From DSVZ01 sp964568145 (lineage in GTDB: Bacteria; Verrucomicrobiota; Verrucomicrobiia; Limisphaerales; J093): 64,000 nucleotides of DNA. The position numbers were made by a program, and so were the translations under genes. Every line of letters begins with the position of its first letter. The first letter of the stretch is position 1. Below the pieces are notes generated by a model. That model did not search any database, had not been told where the DNA came from, and saw only the letters and a list, made by a program, of their open reading frames with translations. The stretch is from positions 124,001 through 188,000 of the forward strand of contig CAZMOZ010000004.1 of the NCBI GenBank assembly GCA_964568145.1, read 5' to 3'. Below are positions 24,847 through 32,077 of the stretch, piece by piece.

Positions 24847-25269
24847 CCCGCCCCTGCCGAGGGGTGACGAGGTCCAGCCCCTGAGCCAGGGGCTGGCTGG
24901 CTTGATGGGTCGCCTCTGGTTCAGAAGCGACAGGTTCCCGCCTCCCGGCGAGAGGCGGGCTACCACGAGAGGCCGGCTACCGCCCGCGCAGTTCTTCGTT
25001 TGCTCCTTCCCCCTCACCCTGTCCCTCTCCCGCCGGGAGAGGGACAGGGTGAGGGGAACGGCAACGGCTGCGGCCAGCGAGTCCATGCGGGGCTGGACCG
25101 TTCCCTGCCAGCCCGGCTTGGCGCTCCCGAAGGCCTGGCAAGAATGCGAAATGTGCCGGGGACGCGCTGCGCTGCGGCCAGCTTCGGTTTTCGAGTTCAA
25201 CGGCATCGCTCCAGGCGGGGCCTTCCGCCTCCGCTTGTAAACCCGGCTTCGTTTGCCTAGCTTGCGGGC
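24847..25269. repeat. Intergenic region with a perfect 23-bp inverted repeat
   Basis: At 25010-25056 two 23-nt arms, the left starting CCCCTCACCCTGTCCC, are exact reverse complements around a single C. They would form a very stable hairpin. Further GC-rich stems lie around 24880-24900 (CAGCCCCTGAGCCAGGGGCTG) and 24950-24965. No gene is visible. From memory, this hairpin type (translated as LTLSLSRRERDRVRG) is common in intergenic DNA of several phyla. It may end transcription of the upstream gene. Confidence 0.65.
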
Positions 25270-26652
25270 ATGTTCGATTCGCTGAGCAGCAAACTCCAGA
25301 ACGTCTTCCGCAACCTGCGCGGGCTGGGCCGCCTTTCCGAGTCCAACGTGGCCGACGCGCTGCGCGACGTGCGCCTGGCGCTGCTCGACGCCGACGTGCA
25401 CTTCAAGGTCGCCCGCGACTTCATCGAGGCGGTCAAGCGGAAAGCGCTCGGCCAGGAGGTCGTCCAGAGCATCCAGCCCGGCCAGCAGATCATCAAAATC
25501 ATCCACGACGAGCTGGTGACGTTGCTGGGCGCGGAAAACGCCGGCCTGAACCTCACCGGCGAGCCCGCGTGCGTGCTGCTGGCGGGTCTGCACGGCTCCG
25601 GCAAGACCACCACCGCCGGGAAGCTGGCGCGCTGGCTGCAAAAACAGGGCGCCGCGCCCTTGCTCGTGGCGGCGGACGTGTACCGGCCGGCAGCGATGGA
25701 CCAGCTCGCCACGCTGGGCTGGCAGCTTGACCTGCCGGTGTGCGTCAAGCCGGGGGAGACGGACGTGCTGCGCATCGCCCGCGAGGCGCTGGCCTTCGCC
25801 GCGGCGAACCAGCGCAACGTGCTGCTGTTCGACACCGCCGGCCGGCTGCAAATTGACGAGCCGCTCGTGCGGGAGCTGGTGCGCCTGCGCGACGTGGTCC
25901 AGCCCTCCGAAATCCTGCTCGTGCTGGACGCCGCCACCGGCCAGGAGGCCGTGAACGTGGCCACGCATTTTGACCAGGCGCTGGGCATCACCGGCGCGGT
26001 GCTCACCAAGCTGGACGGCGACGCCCGCGGCGGCGCGGCGCTGAGCTTCCGGTCGGTGGTGGGCAAGCCGATCAAGTTCATGGGCGTGGGCGAGAAGCTG
26101 GAGGATTTCGAGCCGTTCCACCCCGAGCGCATGGCCCAGCGCATCCTGGGCATGGGCGACGTGGTGTCGCTGGTCGAGAAGGCCGCCGAGGCGGTGGACC
26201 TGGACGAGGCGCGCAAGCTCGAGGAGAAAATGCGCAAAGGCCAGTTCACCCTCGAGGATTTCCTGGCCCAGTTGCGCCAGATGAAGGGCATGGGGCCGAT
26301 CGAGAACCTCGTGGGTCTGCTGCCCGGCGGGGCGGAGGCGCTCAAAAACGCCGACCTGAGCAAAAGCGAGAAGGAGTTCCGCCGTATGGAAGGCATCATC
26401 TGCGCCATGACCCCGGCCGAGCGGCGCAGTCCGAACATCCTGAACGCGCGGCGCCGGCTGCGGATCGCCGCCGGCAGCGGGGTGAAGGTGAACGAGGTGA
26501 ACAACCTGCTGAACCGTTTCAACCAGATGCAGCAGATGATGAAGAAGATGGGGAAGTTCCAGAAGATGCTGACCCGGATGGGCGGGGGGCTGGGCGGCTT
26601 GGGTGGACTTGGCGGCCGGGGCGGCCTGCCGCCGGGGATGTTCCGGCGGTGA
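25270..26652 (+). CDS. ffh: Signal recognition particle protein Ffh (SRP54)
   Basis: 460 residues, the normal length. The N-domain helix bundle is followed by the G domain: P-loop GLHGSGKTTTAGKLARWL, DTAGRLQIDEPL, TKLDGDARGGAALS, and the closing GVGEKLEDFEPFHPERMAQRILGMGD. The Met-rich M domain carries the RNA-binding region RRLRIAAGSGVKVNEVNNLL and a Met-rich stretch MQQMMKKMGKFQKML, ending in a Gly-rich tail. It targets membrane and secreted proteins to the translocon with 4.5S RNA and FtsY. The ATG at 25270 matches the family start (MFDSLSSKLQNVF). Confidence 0.97.
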   Translation: MFDSLSSKLQNVFRNLRGLGRLSESNVADALRDVRLALLDADVHFKVARDFIEAVKRKALGQEVVQSIQPGQQIIKIIHDELVTLLGAENAGLNLTGEPACVLLAGLHGSGKTTTAGKLARWLQKQGAAPLLVAADVYRPAAMDQLATLGWQLDLPVCVKPGETDVLRIAREALAFAAANQRNVLLFDTAGRLQIDEPLVRELVRLRDVVQPSEILLVLDAATGQEAVNVATHFDQALGITGAVLTKLDGDARGGAALSFRSVVGKPIKFMGVGEKLEDFEPFHPERMAQRILGMGDVVSLVEKAAEAVDLDEARKLEEKMRKGQFTLEDFLAQLRQMKGMGPIENLVGLLPGGAEALKNADLSKSEKEFRRMEGIICAMTPAERRSPNILNARRRLRIAAGSGVKVNEVNNLLNRFNQMQQMMKKMGKFQKMLTRMGGGLGGLGGLGGRGGLPPGMFRR

Positions 26653-27098
26653 GGAGGGGGCAGGGGCGAGGGACGAGGGGCGAGGGGCGTTTGCGCTGGT
26701 GGGGCGAGACTCCGTCGAGCCCTGCTGGTTTGGTTCGTTGAAAGCGGATGCCGGAGGCGGCAGGGAAGCGAGAAGCGGGAATCAAGAAGTGAGCCTCGGA
26801 GCCTTTCGGCTCCCCGATTCTCGATTCGCACTTCGCAATGCTCACTTCTCGCTCTTGGCTCCCAGCTTCTGGGTTCCTGCTCCTGCTCTTAATCCTGCTC
26901 CAGAAACCAAATGCCAGATGCCGGCTTTCGGACTTCGGACTTCGCGGCCGCAGGCCGCGCCGGTGGGGCGAGACTCCGTCGAGCCCAGCAATTTCCGGGC
27001 TGCGAAAAGGAGACTCGCCCATTTGGACGCCTTCGCGAAACAGCCCCTTGTCAAAGCTTGGAGCGTCATTAGACTGCGCCGGAAATTCGCACCGAACC
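26653..27098. repeat. Intergenic repeat block with two 25-nt semi-palindromes
   Basis: Copies of the unit with core GGCGAGACTCCGTCGAGCC lie at 26698-26722 and 26962-26986. The second is preceded by TTCGCGGCCGCAGGCCGCGC, as at 28641-28662 and 62696-62715. Between them are microrepeats of the TTCTGGGTTCCTGCTCCTGC and GGACTTC kind. I see no gene. Confidence 0.65.
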
Positions 27099-28433
27099 AT
27101 GAAACGCGCGCCCAAATCCTCCGAGTATTTCCCCGGCATCCCCGCCATCCGTTACGAAGGCCCCGACTCCAGGAACCCGCTGGCCTTCAAATGGTACAAC
27201 CCGGACGAAATCGTCGAGGGCAGGACGATGAAGGAGCACCTGCGTTTCTCGGTGGTGTACTGGCACACCATCCGGGGCATCGGCGCGGACATGTTCAGCA
27301 TGACGCGCGCCTGGCAGCGGCCCTGGGAGGACGGGACGGACTCGCTGGACATGGCGCTCAAGCGCGCGGGCGTGCTCTTCGAGTTCTGCCAGAAGCTGGG
27401 CGCGCCCTTCTACGCCTTCCACGACCGCGACGTGGCGCCCGAAGGCCGGACCCTGGCCGAGACGAACAAGAACCTCGACCGCGTGGTGAAGGAGTTGAAG
27501 AAGCGCCAGCGCGACACGGGCGTCGGCCTGCTCTGGGGCACGGCCTGCCTGTTTGTGCATCCGCGCTACATGCACGGCGCCGCCACGAGCTGCAACGCGG
27601 ACGTGTTCGCCTTCGCCGCCGCGCAGGTCAAGAAGGCCATCGAGGTCACGCACGAACTGGACGGCGCCGGCTACGTGTTCTGGGGCGGGCGCGAAGGCTA
27701 CTCGACGCTGCTGAACACCGACATGAAGCGCGAGCTGGATCACCTGGCCGCGTTCCTGCACCTGGCCGTGGACTGGAAGAAAAAGATCGGCTTCAAGGGC
27801 CAGTTCTACATCGAGCCGAAGCCCAAGGAGCCGACCAAGCACCAGTACGACTCCGACGCCGCGGCGTGCCTGAACTTCCTCCGCCAGTACGACCTGCTGG
27901 GCGACCTCAAGCTCAACCTCGAGACCAACCACGCCACGCTGGCCGGGCACACGATGCAGCATGATCTCGAGGTGGCCGGCGCGGCCGGCGCGCTGGGCAG
28001 CATTGACGCCAACACCGGCGATCTGCTGCTCGGCTGGGACACCGACCAGTTCCCGACCGACATCTACCTCACCACGCAGATCATGTTGACCATCCTCAAG
28101 TACGGTGGCTTCACCACCGGCGGCACGAACTTCGACGCCAAGTGCCGGCGCGAGAGCTTCGAGCCGGTGGACCTGTTCCACGCCCACATCGGCGGCATGG
28201 ACGCCTTTGCCCGCGGCCTGAAGATCGCGGCGAAAATCCGCGCCGACGGCCGGCTGGCGGACTTCGTAAAGAACCGCTACGCCTCCTGGGACAGCGGGAT
28301 CGGCCAGGACATTGAGCGGGGCAAAGTGGGCTTCGCGGAACTCGAGAAGCACGCGCTCAAACTCGGCGAGGTGAAGACCAACCAGAGCGGCCGGCAGGAG
28401 ATGCTGGAGAACCTGATCAACGAGTTCATCTGA
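27099..28433 (+). CDS. xylA: Xylose isomerase
   Basis: 444 residues from ATG 27099, the normal length for class II xylose isomerases. It interconverts D-xylose and D-xylulose and often also glucose and fructose. The catalytic His is in FYAFHDRDVAPEG, metal ligands are expected in FYIEPKPKEPTKHQYD and LKLNLETNHATLAGH, and FWGGREGY and GSIDANTGD are signature stretches. No xylulokinase or transporter gene is adjacent; both flanks are repeat-rich gaps. Confidence 0.96.
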   Translation: MKRAPKSSEYFPGIPAIRYEGPDSRNPLAFKWYNPDEIVEGRTMKEHLRFSVVYWHTIRGIGADMFSMTRAWQRPWEDGTDSLDMALKRAGVLFEFCQKLGAPFYAFHDRDVAPEGRTLAETNKNLDRVVKELKKRQRDTGVGLLWGTACLFVHPRYMHGAATSCNADVFAFAAAQVKKAIEVTHELDGAGYVFWGGREGYSTLLNTDMKRELDHLAAFLHLAVDWKKKIGFKGQFYIEPKPKEPTKHQYDSDAAACLNFLRQYDLLGDLKLNLETNHATLAGHTMQHDLEVAGAAGALGSIDANTGDLLLGWDTDQFPTDIYLTTQIMLTILKYGGFTTGGTNFDAKCRRESFEPVDLFHAHIGGMDAFARGLKIAAKIRADGRLADFVKNRYASWDSGIGQDIERGKVGFAELEKHALKLGEVKTNQSGRQEMLENLINEFI

Positions 28434-28944
28434 GCATGGGCGCGGCGTGGAACTGAATGGATGGGGGCGGCGCTCCGCGCTGGTCGTTGGGGCACGGGTG
28501 ACTGGTTGAAGGGTGTGACAGGTTAAAAAGCGCCCGCCACGCGCCCCATTTAACGGCTCACTCGTTTTAACCTGTTTAATCCCGAAAACCGAACTTGGCC
28601 GTGGCGCAGCGAGTCCCGCCTGCCCAACTTCGGTTTTCGGCTTTCGCGGCCGCAGGCCGCGCGGTGGGGCGAGACTCCGTCGAGCCCGGCAATCATCAGG
28701 GCGCGGACGTCCGCGGCAGGCACGGGCGGGTCGCTGGCGGCACGGCCACAGGCGGGGTTGTCTGTGCCGCTACGGCCCGAGCACTGCCGGCATGAAATCG
28801 AGAAGCACCCGATTCTGTGCCCCGCGCGCGAATCCGCTTTCCATTCCGCCGCTGGTGGTTTAGGTGTCCGGCCGCCGCCCCGACCGCCCAGCAGGGCTTG
28901 TAATCCTTGCCGCCGGCTTCTGGTCGGCGCCGTCACTGCATCGC
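28434..28944. repeat. Intergenic region with a ~60-bp inverted repeat and a 25-nt semi-palindrome
   Basis: At 28582-28640 the arms CCGAAAACCGAACTTGG and CCAACTTCGGTTTTCGG flank about 25 nt. A sister copy lies at 36018-36078. It is followed by the GCGGCCGCAGGCCGCGC stretch and the 25-nt semi-palindrome at 28663-28687. No protein gene is supported in this gap, although an open frame runs into the paaK gene from 28864. Confidence 0.6.
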
Positions 28945-30237
28945 ATGCATTGGGAACCTGAAATCGAAACCCTGTCGCCGGACAAGCTGCGCGACCTGCA
29001 ACTGGAACGCCTGCGGGCCACGGTCGCGCGCGTGGCCGCCGGCGTGCCGTTTTACCAGCGCAAGCTGGCCGAACACGACGTCGCCGCCGACGATCTGCGC
29101 ACGCTCGCGGACGTCCGCCGCCTGCCCTTCACCACCAACGCCGACCTGCGGGACAACTACCCCGACGGCCTGCTGTGCGTGCCGCGGAGCGAGGTCACGC
29201 GCCTCCACACCTCCAGCGGCACCACCGGCAAGCCCAAGGCGCTGTTCTTCAGCCGGGGGGACGTGGACCAGGCGGCCAGCCTGATCGCCCGCTGCCTGGT
29301 CATGACCGGCTGCACCCGCGAGGACGTGCTCCAGAACATGATGACCTACGGCCTGTTCACCGGCGCGCTGGTCATGCATTACGGCGCGGAAAAGGTGGGC
29401 CTGCTGGTCATCCCGGCCGGGCCGGGCAACTCCGAGCGCCAGTTGCTGCTCATGCGGGATTTCCGCTCCACGGTCATCCACGCCACGCCCAGCTACGCGC
29501 TGTACTTCGCCGATTTCCTGGAAAAACGCGGCGTGGACGCCCGGCGCGACCTGGCCTTGCGCAAGGCGTTCGTCGGCGCGGAGGCCCACTCGGAGGAGAC
29601 GCGGCGCAAGATCGAGACCGCGCTCGGCGTGGACGCGTACAACTCCTACGGCCTGTCCGAAATGAACGGCCCCGGCGTGGCCTTCGAGTGCGTCCACAAG
29701 ACCGGGATGCACCTCTGGGAGGACAACTACCTGCTGGAGATCATTGACCCGCAGACCGGCGAGCCGCTGCCCGACGGCCGCCGCGGCGAACTGGTGCTCA
29801 CCTCGCTCTGCCGCGAGGCCATGCCCCTGCTGCGTTACCGCACCCGCGACATCACCGCCGTCATCCCCGAGCCCTGCCCGTGCGGGCGCACCCACCGCCG
29901 CCTCAGCCGCATCACCGGCCGCTCGGACGACATGCTGATCGTGCGCGGCGTGAACCTTTACCCGCAACAGATCGAGCGCGTGCTCATGGGCATCCCGGAA
30001 CTGGGCCGCAACTACCAGATTCACCTCTCCGGCCTCGACGACCTGACCGTGAAGGTCGAGTTGTCGCCCGCCAGCTTCGACGGCCGGGTCGAAAACCTGG
30101 TCCGCCTCGAGGACCGCGTCGTCGAAAAGTTGCGCGCCGAAATCCTGGTCAAGCCCAGGGTCGAGCTGACCGCCCCCGGCTCGCTGCCGGTGAGCGAGGG
30201 CAAGGCCCGGCGCGTGTTCGACGAGCGGGTGCTTTGA
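28945..30237 (+). CDS. paaK: Phenylacetate-CoA ligase family protein
   Basis: 430 residues from ATG 28945 (MHWEPEIETLS), the usual PaaK length; the open frame upstream is unlike the family. This is an AMP-forming acyl-CoA ligase: ATP loop TSSGTTGKPKALFFS, adenylate motif YNSYGLSEMNGPG, ELVLTSLCREAMPLLRYRTRD, and a C-terminal lid with RSDDMLIVRGVNLYPQQIE. It would activate phenylacetate or a related aryl acid to its CoA thioester. The ACT-domain gene 37 nt downstream is its usual partner in anaerobes and other bacteria that lack the full paa operon. Confidence 0.9.
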   Translation: MHWEPEIETLSPDKLRDLQLERLRATVARVAAGVPFYQRKLAEHDVAADDLRTLADVRRLPFTTNADLRDNYPDGLLCVPRSEVTRLHTSSGTTGKPKALFFSRGDVDQAASLIARCLVMTGCTREDVLQNMMTYGLFTGALVMHYGAEKVGLLVIPAGPGNSERQLLLMRDFRSTVIHATPSYALYFADFLEKRGVDARRDLALRKAFVGAEAHSEETRRKIETALGVDAYNSYGLSEMNGPGVAFECVHKTGMHLWEDNYLLEIIDPQTGEPLPDGRRGELVLTSLCREAMPLLRYRTRDITAVIPEPCPCGRTHRRLSRITGRSDDMLIVRGVNLYPQQIERVLMGIPELGRNYQIHLSGLDDLTVKVELSPASFDGRVENLVRLEDRVVEKLRAEILVKPRVELTAPGSLPVSEGKARRVFDERVL

Positions 30238-30274
30238 GCCGTTTCCGCCGCCTCCAACCCACGCCACCCCCGCC

Positions 30275-30703
30275 ATGAACCCCGTCCAACTGCTGGCCGT
30301 CTTCGCCGAGAACAAGCCCGAACAACTGGCGCGCGTGACCCGCGAGCTGGCCGACGCGGGCGTGAACATCCACTGGGTAGGCATCGCGGACATGCAGAAG
30401 TTCGGCGTCATCCGCTTCCTGGTGGACAAGTGCGACCTCGCCTGCCAGTGGCTCAAGCAGCACGGCTTCACCGTCTCGAAGGTCGAGGTGCTGGCGGCGG
30501 AGATCGAGGACCGGCCGGGGTCGTTGCACGCGGCGGCGAGCGTCCTGGCCCGAAAAGGCATCAGCCTGAGCAACGTCTCCGGCTTCGTGTTCAACCATCG
30601 CGCCATCCTCCTCCTCGAGGCCGCGGACCTGGCTGCCGCCCGCGCCGCGCTCGCCGAAAACGGCGTCCACCTCCTCACCGAGGAGGAAATGCTGGGGCTG
30701 TAA
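30275..30703 (+). CDS. Tandem ACT-domain protein
   Basis: 142 residues made of two ACT domains: LLAVFAENKPEQLARVTREL with a GVNIHWVGIAD strand, then VLAAEIEDRPGSLHAAASVL with a GISLSNVSGFVF strand. ACT domains bind amino acids and related ligands. Proteins of this size next to paaK are presumed to sense aromatic amino acids or aryl acids and modulate the ligase. It lies 37 nt after paaK, so the two are probably co-transcribed. Confidence 0.88.
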   Translation: MNPVQLLAVFAENKPEQLARVTRELADAGVNIHWVGIADMQKFGVIRFLVDKCDLACQWLKQHGFTVSKVEVLAAEIEDRPGSLHAAASVLARKGISLSNVSGFVFNHRAILLLEAADLAAARAALAENGVHLLTEEEMLGL

Positions 30704-31106
30704 ATCACACCCGGCGGGCGGCTTCAGGCGCTCTGGTTGCCTTTGCCCGCGCGGAATGTCGCCGCATCATTTTGCCGCCGGCGACGAGTAAGGGCGCATC
30801 TCACTTTTTGCAGCCGGTCAATACGGCCAGACGCCTCCGGAGGTGGTGGCGGCCATCCTTGGCCGCCGGGGAGGGCGGCATCCTGCCGCCCGGCGACGGG
30901 TGGCCAGTCTCTGGCTCAGAGCCGGCAGTGTCGCCTCTCGGCGAGAGGCGACCTGCCCCGGGCCGCCGGGTTGGAAGCCCGGCTGGAAGCCGGCCGCCAA
31001 CCCGGCAGGCGATTCTGCCTGCACGAAACTGAGACGCTACCGACGGGTGAAACGGGGTCAACCGGTCCTTGCGCTTCGTGGCCTCGTTGGGCAATGGTTG
31101 CGGTGC
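30704..31106. repeat. Intergenic region filled by a family B repeat copy
   Basis: From 30792 (GGCGCATCTCACTTTTTGC) to about 31034 (TGCACGAAACTGAG) the full module order of family B is present. It includes GGTGGTGGCGGCCATCC, GGGCGGCATCCTGCCGCCC, and GGCTGGAAGCCGGCCGCC. The 23-nt palindrome of the GTCGCC/GGCGAC type sits inside it at 30930-30952. No gene is visible. Confidence 0.7.
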
Positions 31107-31780
31107 ATGAACACCCGGTCTCCCCGGGTCAGCGTCTCCCCGCTTATCGGCCGGCGCATCCTGTTCCTCGGCGCGCGCGCGGACGACATCGAGATCGGCT
31201 GTGGCGGCACGGCCGCCAAGCTCGCCACCGCCGGGCGCGCCATCGCCTTTGCCCAGGCGGCCGATTGCGGCGCCGCCCGGCGCCGGGAAGCCGGGGCCGC
31301 GGCCGCCCTGCTCAAGCTCTCCGAGGCCGGCGGCACCCTCTTCTTCGGCCCCATCCCCGACGGCCGGCTGGAGGAGCGTAAGGACGTGCTTCGCAACTGG
31401 CTGGCCGATGTCGCCGGGCGCTTCCAGCCCGACACCGTCTTTGTGCATCGCGGCGACGACAGCCATCCCGACCACGTGGCGCTTTACGAAGCCGCCATCT
31501 GCGGCTGGTAAACCACACGCTGCTGCTGTATCCCATCCCCAAGCTGGCGCCGCAGGCGACGGCCTTCGAGCCGAACTATTTCGAGGACATCACCAGGTTC
31601 ATGGGGAAGAAACTCAAGCTCTGCGCCTGCCACGCCTCGCAGGCCGGCAAGGGCATCTCCTCGACCCGGGACATCTGCGCTCGCTGGCGCGGGTGGCCCA
31701 CCAGACCGGCTTTGGCCGCACCGGCGGTTACGCGGAAGCCTTCCGCATTCATGTGGCGCGCTCGGCGGGCGCCGGCTGCC
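31107..31780 (+). pseudogene. PIG-L family deacetylase, broken by two frameshifts
   Basis: ATG 31107 opens a LmbE/PIG-L N-terminus: ILFLGARADDIEIGCGGTAAKL (the AHPDD-like metal motif reads ARADD) and then FVHRGDDSHPDHVALYEAA. The frame ends at 31511. The expected continuation is in the second frame (LLLYPIPKLAPQ, EPNYFEDI, HASQAGKGISSTRDI) up to about 31676, and then in the third (SLARVAHQTGFGRTGGYAEAFRIHVA). Two indels are therefore needed to restore one deacetylase of about 220 residues. The first motif residue is also Arg instead of the usual His, so it is probably inactive. Confidence 0.75.
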
Positions 31781-31891
31781 TTGGCGCGAAGCCGTCCCGC
31801 AAGGCCACGAGCGCCTCGCGTCCACGCGCACCCTCGCTCGCCGACGCTGGAAATCCGGCGAAACCCCGTCCGCCGAAACGGAGCTCGCGCC

Positions 31892-32055
31892 GGGATGAAG
31901 CGGCGCCGGTTGCCGCCGCGCGCAAAGAAGCCGGTCCCGACCGAACTGTCCAGACCGGCTCTGGCGGCATGGCAATCGGCAGCAACAACGTGGTGGCGGG
32001 TGAGCGTGGCGTGGTCGTCCGTGGCGATCTCCACGGCGACGTGACCATCGGCTGA
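31892..32055 (+). pseudogene. Remnant glycine-rich linker (GSGGMAIGSNNVVAGERG)
   Basis: The frame that carries the PIG-L C-terminus runs on into GSGGMAIGSNNVVAGERG and VVVRGDLHGDVTIG, then stops at 32055. This resembles the linker in the next gene (GSGGQAVGSGKVAAGERG, then FAVGRDFIGNIYQG). Such strings usually join an N-terminal effector-associated domain to a STAND/NACHT ATPase. It looks like the relic of a second such protein or a duplicated exon-like segment, and is not a gene on its own. Confidence 0.45.
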
Positions 32056-32077
32056 GCCCCCTCAAATCCTCGCGTCC

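Noticed and set aside
31601..32044. A 147-codon plus-strand frame (starting MGKKLKLCACHASQ) as a separate gene.
   Set aside because: Only its first 25 residues are protein-like and belong to the middle of the frameshifted PIG-L deacetylase; the remainder is Arg/Pro/Ala-rich noise.
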